Below are positions 46,283 through 56,063 of a stretch of DNA of 64,000 nt, in pieces (position 1 is the stretch's first letter; each line of letters begins with the position of its first letter). The position numbers were made by a program, and so were the translations under genes. The notes beneath the pieces are model-generated. The model ran no database searches, was not told where the DNA came from, and saw only the letters and a program-made list of their open reading frames with translations. The DNA comes from Burkholderiaceae bacterium (GTDB taxonomy: Bacteria > Pseudomonadota > Gammaproteobacteria > Burkholderiales > Burkholderiaceae_C): the NCBI GenBank assembly GCA_919902775.1, contig CAKKRJ010000003.1, positions 248,001 through 312,000 on the forward strand, in the 5' to 3' direction.

Positions 46283-47560
46283 ATGGCGAATGAATTGATT
46301 CAACAGCGCAAAGCTTGGTCGGTGCTGATTGTCAGTACCGTGGCTTTCACGGTCTGTTTCATGGTGTGGATGATGTTTGGCGTGATCGGGGTGCCGATCA
46401 AGAAAATGCTGGGCCTCAACGCCACCCAGTTTGGCCTGTTGATGGCCACGCCGGTGCTCACCGGCTCTCTGGTGCGGGTGCCTTTGGGCATCTGGACTGA
46501 CCGCTACGGCGGGCGCATCGTCATGGCGGTGCTGATGGCTCTCACGGTGCCTGCCATCTGGCTCATGTCTTACGCCACGGCCTATTGGCATTTTTTGGTC
46601 ATTGGCCTGTTTGTGGGCTTGGCAGGCGGTTCGTTTTCGGTGGGCACACCGTATGTGGCGCGCTGGTTTCCCAAAAACAAACAAGGCATGGCCATGGGCG
46701 TTTACGGCGCGGGCAATTCGGGTTCGGCGGTCAACAAGTTTGTGGCGCCAGTGATCCTGGTGGCCTTTGGCTGGACGGCTGTGCCTCAGGTTTACGCGGC
46801 CATCATGGCAGGGACGGTGGTGCTGTTCTGGTTGTTCAGCCACAGCGACCCGGCGCACTTGGTGCCCAGCCAGGTGTCGTTCAAAGAGCAGCTCAAAACC
46901 CTCAGAGACCCCCGTGTGCTCAAGTACTGCCAGTACTACAGCATCGTGTTTGGCGGCTATGTGGCCCTGGCTCTGTGGATGGTGCAGTACTACATCGGCG
47001 AGTACGGTCTGGACATCCGTGTGGCCGCCTTGCTGGCCGCTTGCTTTTCTCTGCCCGGCGGCGTGTTGCGTGCCGTGGGCGGTGTGCTGAGTGACAAATA
47101 CGGTGCGCACAGCGTCACTTGGTGGGTGCTGTGGGTCAGCTGGATCTGCTTGTTCTTGCTGTCTTATCCGCAAACCGAGTTCACCATTGCCACCATCTCA
47201 GGACCGAAAACATTTGTCATTGGTCTGAATGTGTACGCATTCACCGGTTTGATGTTCATTCTGGGCATTGCCTGGGCCTTCGGCAAGGCCAGTGTCTTCA
47301 AGTACATCTCCAATGATTACCCCCACAACATTGGGGCCATCAGCGGCGTGGTCGGCTTGGCCGGTGGCTTGGGCGGCTTTGTCCTGCCCATCATGTTTGG
47401 CGCGCTGGTCGATCTGACCGGTGTGCGCAGCAGCGCCTTCATGCTGATGTACGGCGTGGTTTGGATCTCACTCATCTGGATGTACTGGACCGAAGTGCGC
47501 AAAACCGATTACATGGGCCAGGCACCCGCCGACATCACACAGCCAGGCTTGCGCGCCTGA
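46283..47560 (+). CDS. narK1: NarK1-type nitrate/nitrite transporter (MFS)
   Basis: A 425-residue major facilitator with twelve predicted helices. It has RVPLGIWTDRYGGRIV after helix 2, the nitrate signature AGGSFSVGTPYVARWFP, and NSGSAVNKF. In the C half are GVLSDKYGAHSV and the second signature GLAGGLGGFVLP. NarK1-type proteins are usually assigned to proton-linked nitrate uptake. The gene leads the nar operon after the FNR box and precedes narK2 by 23 bases. Confidence 0.9.
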   Translation: MANELIQQRKAWSVLIVSTVAFTVCFMVWMMFGVIGVPIKKMLGLNATQFGLLMATPVLTGSLVRVPLGIWTDRYGGRIVMAVLMALTVPAIWLMSYATAYWHFLVIGLFVGLAGGSFSVGTPYVARWFPKNKQGMAMGVYGAGNSGSAVNKFVAPVILVAFGWTAVPQVYAAIMAGTVVLFWLFSHSDPAHLVPSQVSFKEQLKTLRDPRVLKYCQYYSIVFGGYVALALWMVQYYIGEYGLDIRVAALLAACFSLPGGVLRAVGGVLSDKYGAHSVTWWVLWVSWICLFLLSYPQTEFTIATISGPKTFVIGLNVYAFTGLMFILGIAWAFGKASVFKYISNDYPHNIGAISGVVGLAGGLGGFVLPIMFGALVDLTGVRSSAFMLMYGVVWISLIWMYWTEVRKTDYMGQAPADITQPGLRA

Positions 47561-47583
47561 ATCACGAGCGAAGGAAAAAGAAC

Positions 47584-49224
47584 ATGAATACCTCAAGCAA
47601 ACAAGCGGCAGGACATGCCATCAACATCAGCGATTGGCGTCCAGAAGACGAAAAATTCTGGGAAAGCACGGGCAAGCGCATCGCTTACCGCAACCTCTGG
47701 ATCTCGGTGCCAGCCCTTTTGTGCGGCTTCGCCATCTGGGGCATGTGGGGCATCATCACCGTGCAGATGCTGAACCTGGGTTTTCCGTTCAGCCAGGCCG
47801 AGTTGTTCAGCCTCACGGCCATCTCGGGCTTGGCGGGTGCGACCATGCGCATCCCGGCCTCGTTCCTGATCCGCCTGTCCGGTGGGCGCAACACGATTTT
47901 TCTGACCACCGCCATGCTGTTGGCCCCGGCCATGGGCACGGGCATCGCCTTGCAACACCCCGAGTGGCCTTTGTGGGTCTTCCAGCTCATGGCGATGTGG
48001 TCGGGTGTGGGCGGTGGCAACTTCGCCAGCTCCATGTCCAACATCGGCACCTTTTTCCCCAAGCGCTTGCAAGGCACGGCCTTGGGGCTCAACGCCGGTC
48101 TGGGCAACTTTGGCGTGACGACCATGCAGATCGTCATTCCGTTGGTCATGACCATGAGCCTGTTTGGTGGTTTGGGCGGTGAGCCCACCACCTTGGTGAA
48201 AGACAGCGGCTGGATCTTCGGCAAAATCGCCGCAGGCACCCCCACCTGGATCCAGAACGCGGGCTTTGCCTGGCTGCTGTCACTGGTGCCTTTGTCGGTG
48301 CTTTGCTTTTTCGGCATGAACAACCTGACCACGGTCTCGCCCAACATCGGTGGCACCATCCCGGCCTTTTTCAAGATCATCTGGTTGTACACCTTGTCGT
48401 TTGTGCCCGCCGGGATTGGCCTGTATCTGTATTTGCCCGCACCCACTGGTTTGGGCGTGCTCAACATGTGGCTGGCCATGCCGCTCATCATCGTGAGCAC
48501 CTTGATGGTGATGAAACTCACCGCCTTTGGCACGATGAAAGACAACATCGCTGCCCAGTTCTCGATCTTCAAGAACAAGCACACCTGGTCCATGACGGTG
48601 CTGTACATCGTCACTTTCGGCAGCTTCATCGGCTTCTCGATGGCCTTGCCTTTGTCGATCACCGTGATCTTTGGCATCAGCCACGTGCCCGATGCCAGCG
48701 GCGTGTTGGTGCACACCCTGAAAAACCCCAACGCCCCTTCGGCCCTGACCTACGCCTGGATCGGTCCTTTTGTCGGCGCGCTGGTGCGGCCCGTGGGCGG
48801 TTGGCTGTCGGACAAGACCGGTGGCTCCATCGTCACGCAGGTCATCTCGGCGGTGATGGTGCTGGCCTCGGCTTCGGTGGGTTATGTCATGTGGCTGGCT
48901 TACCAGTCGGCCACGCCCGAGCAGTATTTCCTGGTCTTCATGTTGTTGTTCGTGCTCTTGTTCACCGCCAGCGGCATTGGCAACGGCTCGACCTTCCGCA
49001 GCATCGCCGTGATTTTTGACCGCCAGCAAGCCGGCCCTGTGCTGGGCTGGACGTCGGCCATTGCCGCCTACGGCGCCTTCATCGCCCCGGTGGTGATTGG
49101 CCAGCAGATCAAGGCGGGCACGCCTGAGGTGGCGATGTACGGTTTTGCGGTGTTTTACGCGCTGTGCCTCTTGCTCAACTGGTGGTTTTACCTGCGTTCC
49201 GGTGCCGAGATCCGCAACCCCTGA
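47584..49224 (+). CDS. narK2: NarK2-type nitrate/nitrite antiporter (MFS)
   Basis: A 546-residue major facilitator of the longer NarK2 class. The cytoplasmic start includes WRPEDEKFWESTGKRIAYRN, followed by twelve helices with RIPASFLIRLSGGRN, the nitrate signature SGVGGGNFASSMSNIGTFFP, and VRPVGGWLSDKTGGSIV. Several longer loops (for example around residues 200-240) explain the extra length. NarK2 is thought to exchange nitrite for nitrate during respiration. In some relatives narK1 and narK2 are fused; here they are separate genes. The ATG at 47584 follows GAAGGAAAAAGA. Confidence 0.9.
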   Translation: MNTSSKQAAGHAINISDWRPEDEKFWESTGKRIAYRNLWISVPALLCGFAIWGMWGIITVQMLNLGFPFSQAELFSLTAISGLAGATMRIPASFLIRLSGGRNTIFLTTAMLLAPAMGTGIALQHPEWPLWVFQLMAMWSGVGGGNFASSMSNIGTFFPKRLQGTALGLNAGLGNFGVTTMQIVIPLVMTMSLFGGLGGEPTTLVKDSGWIFGKIAAGTPTWIQNAGFAWLLSLVPLSVLCFFGMNNLTTVSPNIGGTIPAFFKIIWLYTLSFVPAGIGLYLYLPAPTGLGVLNMWLAMPLIIVSTLMVMKLTAFGTMKDNIAAQFSIFKNKHTWSMTVLYIVTFGSFIGFSMALPLSITVIFGISHVPDASGVLVHTLKNPNAPSALTYAWIGPFVGALVRPVGGWLSDKTGGSIVTQVISAVMVLASASVGYVMWLAYQSATPEQYFLVFMLLFVLLFTASGIGNGSTFRSIAVIFDRQQAGPVLGWTSAIAAYGAFIAPVVIGQQIKAGTPEVAMYGFAVFYALCLLLNWWFYLRSGAEIRNP

Positions 49225-49283
49225 AGCCGCCTGACGACTGTTTGCAAACGGGGCTGAACGCCCCGCTGAATTGGAGAAAAAAG

Positions 49284-52200
49284 ATGAGCCATTTTCTGGA
49301 CCGATTGAATTATTTTTCAAACCCCAAGGAGCCATTCTCTGGTGGTCACGGTGTCACCACCGGTGAAGACCGAACCTGGGAAAACGCCTACCGCGACCGC
49401 TGGGCGCACGACAAGATTGTGCGCAGCACCCACGGCGTGAACTGCACCGGCTCGTGTTCATGGAAGATTTATGTCAAGGGCGGCATCGTCACCTGGGAAA
49501 CCCAACAGACCGATTACCCCCGCACCCGCGCCGACTTGCCCAACCACGAGCCGCGCGGCTGTGCCCGTGGCGCCTCGTATTCGTGGTACCTGTACAGCGC
49601 CAACCGCGTCAAGTACCCGATGATCCGCGCGCGCTTGCTCAAGCACTGGCGCGCTGCGCTGGCCGTGGCCAAGAGCCCGGTGGACGCTTGGGCAGCCATT
49701 GTGCAAAACGACGAAGCCCGCCGCGAGTGGCAGCAGCAGCGCGGCCTGGGCGGCTTTGTGCGCAGCACCTGGGACGAGGTGAACCAGCTCATCGCCAGCG
49801 CCAACGTCTATACCGCCAAGCAATATGGCCCGGACCGCATCATTGGCTTTTCGCCGATTCCGGCCATGTCCATGGTCAGCTACGCCGCAGGCAGCCGTTA
49901 CCTGTCGCTGATCGGTGGCGTGTGCATGAGCTTTTACGACTGGTATTGCGACTTGCCTCCGGCCAGCCCGCAAATCTGGGGTGAGCAGACCGACGTGCCC
50001 GAATCGGCCGACTGGTACAACTCGACCTTCATCATCGCCTGGGGCTCCAACGTGCCGCAGACGCGCACGCCCGATGCCCACTTTTTCACCGAGGTGCGCT
50101 ACAAAGGCGCCAAAACCGTGGCCATCACGCCCGACTACGCCGAGATCAGCAAGCTGGCCGATCTGTGGATGCACCCCAAACAGGGTACGGATGCTGCGAT
50201 CGCCATGGCCATGGGCCATGTGATCCTGAAAGAGTTTTACTTCGACAAGCGCAGCGCCTACTTTGACGACTACGTGCGCCGCTATACCGACATGCCCAAC
50301 CTGGTGCAACTCGAAGAACGCACCCTGGCCGATGGCCGCAAGGTCACGGTGCCGGGCCGCTACCTGCGGGCCAGCGACTTCAACGGCAAACTGGGCCAGG
50401 ACAACAACCCCGAGTGGAAAACCGTGGCGCTGGACCAGAACGATCGTGTGGTGCTGCCCAATGGCTCGATCGGTTTCCGCTGGGGTGCCGAGGGTCGCAG
50501 CGATGCAGGCAAATGGAATTTGGAAAACAAAGAGGCGCGAGGAGACAGCGAAGTCAAGCTCAAGTTGAGCCTGATGGAAGGCGAGGGCAGTGAGTTTGAG
50601 GTGGGCGAAGTGGCTTTCCCGTATTTCGGCGGCATCGACACCCCCAACTTCAGTGCCAACAAACAAGCCAGCGCGGTGGACGATGTGCTGGTGCGCAAAG
50701 TGCCGGTGCGCCGCATCAAGCTGGGCAAGGCGGGCGAAGAGCGCTACGCCCTGGTGGCCACGGTGTTCGACCTGACCGCGGCCAACTACGGTGTGGCCCG
50801 CGGCCTGGCCGGTGAAAACGCCGCCACCAGTTACGACGACGACACCCCTTACACCCCCGCCTGGCAGGAAAAAATCACCGGCGTGAAGCGCGACCAGGTG
50901 ATTGCCGTGGCGCGCCAGTTTGCCGACAACGCCGACAAGACCCGGGGCAAGTCCATGGTCATCATTGGTGCGGCCATGAACCACTGGTACCACAGTGACA
51001 TGAACTACCGCGGCATCATCAACATGCTGATGATGTGCGGCTGCATTGGCCAAAGCGGTGGCGGCTGGGCGCACTATGTGGGGCAAGAAAAGTTGCGTCC
51101 CCAAACCGGCTGGACCGCACTGGCTTTTGCGCTGGACTGGGTGCGCCCACCGCGCCAGATGAACAGCACCAGCTTCTTTTATGCGCACACCGACCAGTGG
51201 CGCTACGAGCGACTGGGCGTGGAGGAAATCCTCTCGCCGCTGGCCGACAAATCCAAATTCGGCGGCAGCATGATCGACTACAACGTGCGCGCCGAACGCA
51301 TGGGCTGGTTGCCCAGCGCGCCGCAGTTGCAGACCAACCCGATGCAGGTCGTCAAGGACGCACAGGCCCAGGGCATGGACCCGAAAGACTACGCGGTCAA
51401 GGCACTGAAAGACGGCAGCCTCAAGATGAGCTGCGAAGACCCGGACAACCCGCTCAACTGGCCGCGCAACATGTTTGTCTGGCGCTCCAATATTTTGGGT
51501 TCGTCGGGCAAAGGGCACGAGTATTTCCTCAAGCATTTGCTGGGCACCTCGCACGGCGTGCAGGGCAAAGACCTGGGCGCGCAAGAAGCCAAACCCACCG
51601 AAGTCAAATGGCACGACAAAGCCCCTGAAGGCAAGCTTGATTTGCTGGTGACGCTGGACTTCCGCATGAGCACCACCTGTCTGTATTCGGACATCGTGCT
51701 GCCCACCGCCACCTGGTACGAGAAGAACGACCTCAACACCAGCGACATGCACCCCTTCATCCACCCGCTGTCCACGGCGGTGGACCCGGCTTGGCAAAGC
51801 AAGAGCGACTGGGACATCTACAAAGGCTTTGCCAAAGCCTTCAGCGAGGTGTGTGTGGGCCATCTGGGGGTCGAAAAAGAGCTGATGCTCACGCCCTTGA
51901 TGCACGACACGCCGGCCGAACTGGCCCAGGCCTTTGATGTGAAAGAGTGGAGCAAAGGCGATTGCGAGTTGATTCCCGGCAAGACTGCGCCGCAAATTGC
52001 GGTGGTCGAACGCGACTACCCCAACACCTTCAAGCGTTTCACGGCGCTTGGCCCATTGATGGAGAAAGTGGGCAACGGTGGCAAAGGCATTGGCTGGAAC
52101 ACCGCCGACGAAGTGCACCAGTTGGGCGAGCTCAATGGCAAGGTGCGCGCCGAAGGCGTGACCCAGGGCATGCCCAACATCAGCACCGACATTGACGCTT

Positions 52201-53078
52201 GCGAGGTGGTGTTGCAGCTGGCCCCCGAGACCAACGGCCATGTGGCGGTCAAGGCCTGGGAGGCGCTGGGCAAGATCACCGGGCGTGACCACACGCACCT
52301 GGCCTTGCACCGCGAAGACGAAAAAATCCGCTTCCGCGACATCCAGGCGCAGCCGCGCAAGATCATCAGCTCGCCCACCTGGTCGGGGCTGGAGAGCGAA
52401 AAGGTGTCGTACAACGCTGGCTACACCAACGTACACGAATACATCCCGTGGCGCACGCTCACCGGTCGCCAGCAGTTTTATCTGGACCACCCCTGGATGC
52501 TCGCCTTTGGCGAGGGCATGACCAGCTACCGCCCACCGGTGGACCTGAAGACCGTGGACGAGATGATCAACCGCCGTCCCAACGGCAACAAGGAAATCTC
52601 GCTCAACTTCATCACGCCGCACCAGAAGTGGGGCATCCACAGCACCTACAGCGACAACCTGCACATGCTCACGCTGAACCGGGGTGGCCCGGTGATCTGG
52701 CTGAGTGAAGACGACGCCAAGAGCGCCGGCATTGTGGACAACGACTGGGTCGAGCTGTTCAACAGCAACGGTGCCATTGCTGCGCGTGCGGTGGTCAGCC
52801 AGCGGGTCAATCCGGGCATGGTGATGATGTACCACGCGCAGGAAAAAACCATCAACACCCCCGGCTCGGAGATCACCGGCATCCGTGGGGGTATCCACAA
52901 CTCGGTGACCCGCATCGTGACCAAACCGACCCACATGATTGGCGGCTACGCCCAGTTCAGCTATGGCTTCAACTACTACGGAACCATCGGCACCAACCGC
53001 GACGAGTTTGTCGTGGTGCGCAAGATGCACAAGGTGGATTGGCTCGATGGCGAAGCAGCAGCCTCCGTGCAGGCTTGA
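49284..53078 (+). CDS. narG: Respiratory nitrate reductase alpha subunit NarG
   Basis: A 1264-residue Mo-bis-MGD catalytic subunit that reduces nitrate to nitrite on the cytoplasmic side. The FS0 cluster ligands are seen in HGVNCTGSCSW and, 34 residues later, in PRGCARGASYSW. The Mo-site region is YDWYCDLPPASPQIWGEQTD with the ligand Asp. Length fits NarG (about 1250). The ATG at 49284 has a TTGGAGAAAAA ribosome site. It is followed by narH after 12 bases. Confidence 0.97.
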   Translation: MSHFLDRLNYFSNPKEPFSGGHGVTTGEDRTWENAYRDRWAHDKIVRSTHGVNCTGSCSWKIYVKGGIVTWETQQTDYPRTRADLPNHEPRGCARGASYSWYLYSANRVKYPMIRARLLKHWRAALAVAKSPVDAWAAIVQNDEARREWQQQRGLGGFVRSTWDEVNQLIASANVYTAKQYGPDRIIGFSPIPAMSMVSYAAGSRYLSLIGGVCMSFYDWYCDLPPASPQIWGEQTDVPESADWYNSTFIIAWGSNVPQTRTPDAHFFTEVRYKGAKTVAITPDYAEISKLADLWMHPKQGTDAAIAMAMGHVILKEFYFDKRSAYFDDYVRRYTDMPNLVQLEERTLADGRKVTVPGRYLRASDFNGKLGQDNNPEWKTVALDQNDRVVLPNGSIGFRWGAEGRSDAGKWNLENKEARGDSEVKLKLSLMEGEGSEFEVGEVAFPYFGGIDTPNFSANKQASAVDDVLVRKVPVRRIKLGKAGEERYALVATVFDLTAANYGVARGLAGENAATSYDDDTPYTPAWQEKITGVKRDQVIAVARQFADNADKTRGKSMVIIGAAMNHWYHSDMNYRGIINMLMMCGCIGQSGGGWAHYVGQEKLRPQTGWTALAFALDWVRPPRQMNSTSFFYAHTDQWRYERLGVEEILSPLADKSKFGGSMIDYNVRAERMGWLPSAPQLQTNPMQVVKDAQAQGMDPKDYAVKALKDGSLKMSCEDPDNPLNWPRNMFVWRSNILGSSGKGHEYFLKHLLGTSHGVQGKDLGAQEAKPTEVKWHDKAPEGKLDLLVTLDFRMSTTCLYSDIVLPTATWYEKNDLNTSDMHPFIHPLSTAVDPAWQSKSDWDIYKGFAKAFSEVCVGHLGVEKELMLTPLMHDTPAELAQAFDVKEWSKGDCELIPGKTAPQIAVVERDYPNTFKRFTALGPLMEKVGNGGKGIGWNTADEVHQLGELNGKVRAEGVTQGMPNISTDIDACEVVLQLAPETNGHVAVKAWEALGKITGRDHTHLALHREDEKIRFRDIQAQPRKIISSPTWSGLESEKVSYNAGYTNVHEYIPWRTLTGRQQFYLDHPWMLAFGEGMTSYRPPVDLKTVDEMINRRPNGNKEISLNFITPHQKWGIHSTYSDNLHMLTLNRGGPVIWLSEDDAKSAGIVDNDWVELFNSNGAIAARAVVSQRVNPGMVMMYHAQEKTINTPGSEITGIRGGIHNSVTRIVTKPTHMIGGYAQFSYGFNYYGTIGTNRDEFVVVRKMHKVDWLDGEAAASVQA

Positions 53079-53090
53079 AGGAGAAACAAC

Positions 53091-54623
53091 ATGAAAATTC
53101 GCGCACAAATTGCGATGGTGCTGAACCTGGACAAATGCATCGGTTGCCACACCTGTTCGGTCACTTGCAAAAACGTCTGGACCAGCCGACCCGGTGTGGA
53201 ATACGCCTGGTTCAACAACGTGGAAAGCAAGCCCGGCATTGGTTATCCCAAGGACTGGGAAAACCAGGACCGCTGGAACGGCGGCTGGACCCGCAAGGCC
53301 GATGGCTCGATCGAGCCCAAGCAAGGCGGCAAGTGGAAACTGCTGATGCGGATTTTTGCCAATCCCAACATGCCGCAGATCGACGACTACTACGAGCCCT
53401 TCACCTACGACTACGAGCACCTGCAAGGTGCCCCCGAGTCCAAGGCCACGCCCGTGGCCCGTCCGCGCAGCCTGATCACGGGCAAGCGCATGCAAAAAAT
53501 TGAATGGGGCCCGAACTGGGAAGAAATTCTGGGCGGTGAGTTCAGCAAGCGCAGCAAAGACGCCAACCTGGCCAACTTTGACCAAGTGCAAAAAGACATG
53601 GTGGGGCAGTTTGAGAACACCTTCATGATGTATTTGCCCCGCCTGTGCGAGCACTGCCTGAACCCGGCGTGTGTGGCTTCGTGCCCCTCGGGCTCGATCT
53701 ACAAGCGCGAGGACGACGGCATCGTGCTGATCGACCAGGACAAGTGCCGTGGCTGGCGCATGTGCGTGAGCGGCTGCCCGTACAAGAAGATTTACTACAA
53801 CTGGCAAAGCGGCAAGGCCGAAAAATGCATCTTCTGCTACCCCCGCATTGAAGCCGGTCAGCCTACCGTGTGCTCGGAAACTTGCGTGGGCCGCATCCGT
53901 TACCTGGGTGTGGTGCTGTACGACGCCGACCGCATCGCCGAAGCCGCCAGCACCGAAAACGAGAAAGACCTGTACCAGGCGCAACTGGACATCTTCCTCA
54001 ACCCGCACGACCCCAAGGTGATCGCGCAGGCCCGTCTGGACGGCATTCCCGAAGCCTGGTTGGAAGGCGCGCGCAACAGCCCCGTCTACAAAATGGCGAT
54101 CGACTGGAAGGTGGCCTTGCCGCTGCACCCCGAGTACCGCACGCTGCCCATGGTCTGGTATGTGCCGCCGCTGTCGCCCATCACGTCGGCGGTCAATGCG
54201 GGCCATGTCGGCATGAACGGCGAGTTGCCTGATGTGTCGCAGATGCGCATCCCGGTGCAGTACCTGGCCAACTTGCTCACCGCCGGTGACACCGCGCCCG
54301 TGACCCGCGCCCTGGAGCGCATGCTGGCCATGCGCGCCTACCAGCGCAGCAAGCACGTCGATGGCGTGGACAACCTGGCGGTGCTGGAGCAAACCGGTCT
54401 CACGGTGGCCCAGGTCGAAGAGATGTACCACGTCATGGCGATTGCCAATTACGAAGACCGTTTCGTGATCCCCAGCTCGCACCGGGAATATGCCGAGAAC
54501 ACCTTTGACATGCGTGGCGGCTGCGGCTTCTCGTTTGGCAATGGCTGTTCGGACGGACAGTCCGAAGCCAGCCTGTTCGGTGGCGACAAGCGCCGCACGA
54601 TCCCCATCCAGCCTGTGGTTTGA
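53091..54623 (+). CDS. narH: Respiratory nitrate reductase beta subunit NarH
   Basis: A 510-residue iron-sulfur subunit. Cluster motifs are CIGCHTCSVTCK near residue 16, CEHCLNPACVASCP, CRGWRMCVSGCP where Trp replaces a Cys (the 3Fe-4S site of NarH), and CIFCYPRIEAGQPTVCSETC. It carries electrons from the NarI hemes to NarG. Confidence 0.97.
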   Translation: MKIRAQIAMVLNLDKCIGCHTCSVTCKNVWTSRPGVEYAWFNNVESKPGIGYPKDWENQDRWNGGWTRKADGSIEPKQGGKWKLLMRIFANPNMPQIDDYYEPFTYDYEHLQGAPESKATPVARPRSLITGKRMQKIEWGPNWEEILGGEFSKRSKDANLANFDQVQKDMVGQFENTFMMYLPRLCEHCLNPACVASCPSGSIYKREDDGIVLIDQDKCRGWRMCVSGCPYKKIYYNWQSGKAEKCIFCYPRIEAGQPTVCSETCVGRIRYLGVVLYDADRIAEAASTENEKDLYQAQLDIFLNPHDPKVIAQARLDGIPEAWLEGARNSPVYKMAIDWKVALPLHPEYRTLPMVWYVPPLSPITSAVNAGHVGMNGELPDVSQMRIPVQYLANLLTAGDTAPVTRALERMLAMRAYQRSKHVDGVDNLAVLEQTGLTVAQVEEMYHVMAIANYEDRFVIPSSHREYAENTFDMRGGCGFSFGNGCSDGQSEASLFGGDKRRTIPIQPVV

Positions 54624-54635
54624 AGCGAGGTTTCT

Positions 54636-55316
54636 ATGAAAAACAACCGTTATTCATTGCGTGTGTTGTCCAAGTTGCTGTCTTACCCAGACGCAGACTT
54701 GCGCGCACAACTGCCCGCGCTGTTGCCGGCGCTGGCCGAAGAGGGCGCTTTGAGCGCTGCCCGCCAGGCCGAGTTGCAGACGCTGGTGACACACCTGATG
54801 CGCCTGGACACCATGGACGCCGAAGCGCGTTACGTCGAGACCTTTGACCGGGGCCGCGCCACTTGCCTGCATTTGTTTGAGCATGTGCATGGCGACTCGC
54901 GGGACCGGGGGCCGGCCATGATCGATTTGAGCCAAACCTACGCGCAGTCGGGTTTGTTCCTGTCACCCGACGAGTTGCCCGACCATTTGTGCGTGGTGCT
55001 GGAGTTCGCATCCACCCAGACGCCCGAAGTGGCCAAGGCATTCTTGGGTGAGATGGCGCACATCCTGAACGCGATTTTCAGCGCCTTGCTGCAACGCGAA
55101 AGCCCCTATGCCGTGGTGCTGGCCGCCGTGCTGGAGCTGGCTGGGCACAAGGCCCAGGCGGTGCAGATCGTGGCCGACGAAGCGCTGGACGCGAGCTGGA
55201 GCGAGCCCGAAGCCTTTGATGGCTGCAGCACGCGTGGCCAGGCCCGTCCGGGCGAAGCCCAACCCATTCACATTGTCAGAAAGACCTCCACCCAGACCCG
55301 GGGAGTTGCAGCATGA
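54636..55316 (+). CDS. narJ: Nitrate reductase assembly chaperone NarJ
   Basis: A 226-residue helical chaperone (NarJ/TorD-like) needed for inserting the Mo cofactor and attaching NarGH to NarI. It starts YSLRVLSKLLSYPD and has the family core RYVETFDRGRATCLHLFEHV with DRGPAMIDL. Its end overlaps narI by 4 bases. Confidence 0.95.
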   Translation: MKNNRYSLRVLSKLLSYPDADLRAQLPALLPALAEEGALSAARQAELQTLVTHLMRLDTMDAEARYVETFDRGRATCLHLFEHVHGDSRDRGPAMIDLSQTYAQSGLFLSPDELPDHLCVVLEFASTQTPEVAKAFLGEMAHILNAIFSALLQRESPYAVVLAAVLELAGHKAQAVQIVADEALDASWSEPEAFDGCSTRGQARPGEAQPIHIVRKTSTQTRGVAA

Positions 55317-56032
55317 GCTACTTTGACCATTTCATCTTTGGCATTTATCCCTACATCGCACTGAGCGTTTTTTTGCTCGGCAGCCTGATCCGTTTTGACC
55401 GCGATCAGTACACCTGGAAGAGCGATTCGTCGCAACTGCTGCGCAGCGGCCAGTTGCGCTGGGGCAGCAACCTGTTCCATGTGGGCGTGCTGTTTTTGTT
55501 TGGCGGCCACAGCGTGGGCATGCTCACACCGCACTTCATGTACGAGCACTTCATGAGCGCGGGCGACAAACAGCTCATGGCCATGGTCTCGGGCGGTCTG
55601 TTTGGCGTGCTGGGCTTCATCGGTGTCACGCTGCTCTTGCACCGCCGCCTGTTTGATGTGCGCATCCGTGTGAACAGCAAAACCAGCGACATCGTGCTGC
55701 TGGTCTTGCTGTGGGCGCAGTTTGCGCTGGGCCTGGCCACCATCCCGCTGTCGGCGCAGCACCTGGACGGCGGCATGATGCTCAAGCTGGCCGAATGGGC
55801 GCAACGCATCGTCACCTTCCGGGGCGGCGCGGTGGAGTTGTTGGCCGAGGCCAGCTGGATCTTCAAGGCCCACATGTTCTTGGGCATGAGCATCTTCTTC
55901 ATCTTCCCGTTCACCCGTCTGGTGCATGTGTGGAGCGGTTTTGGCACGCTGGCCTATGTGGTGCGTCCTTACCAGGTGGTGCGCAGCCGCCGTCTGGGCA
56001 TGACACCCAAGCCACCCTTTGGCCGCGGTTGA
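55313..56032 (+). CDS. narI: Respiratory nitrate reductase gamma subunit NarI
   Basis: A 239-residue membrane cytochrome b with five predicted helices. It begins FDHFIFGIYPYIALSVFLLG. Heme histidines are suggested by FHVGVLFLFGGHSVGM in helix 2 and in the C-terminal helix segment IFKAHMFLGMSIFFIFPFTR with HVWSG. It takes electrons from quinol. The ATG overlaps the narJ stop (ATGA). Confidence 0.95.
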   Translation: MSYFDHFIFGIYPYIALSVFLLGSLIRFDRDQYTWKSDSSQLLRSGQLRWGSNLFHVGVLFLFGGHSVGMLTPHFMYEHFMSAGDKQLMAMVSGGLFGVLGFIGVTLLLHRRLFDVRIRVNSKTSDIVLLVLLWAQFALGLATIPLSAQHLDGGMMLKLAEWAQRIVTFRGGAVELLAEASWIFKAHMFLGMSIFFIFPFTRLVHVWSGFGTLAYVVRPYQVVRSRRLGMTPKPPFGRG

Positions 56033-56063
56033 TGCGACGCAGCTATTTTCAAAAGGCCAAACC

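Noticed and set aside
49458..54482. A 1674-codon open frame on the minus strand across narG and narH
   Set aside because: It is a codon-bias shadow of two long GC-rich genes: the sense genes match NarG and NarH throughout, while the antisense product is His/Arg/Val-rich and low in family features.
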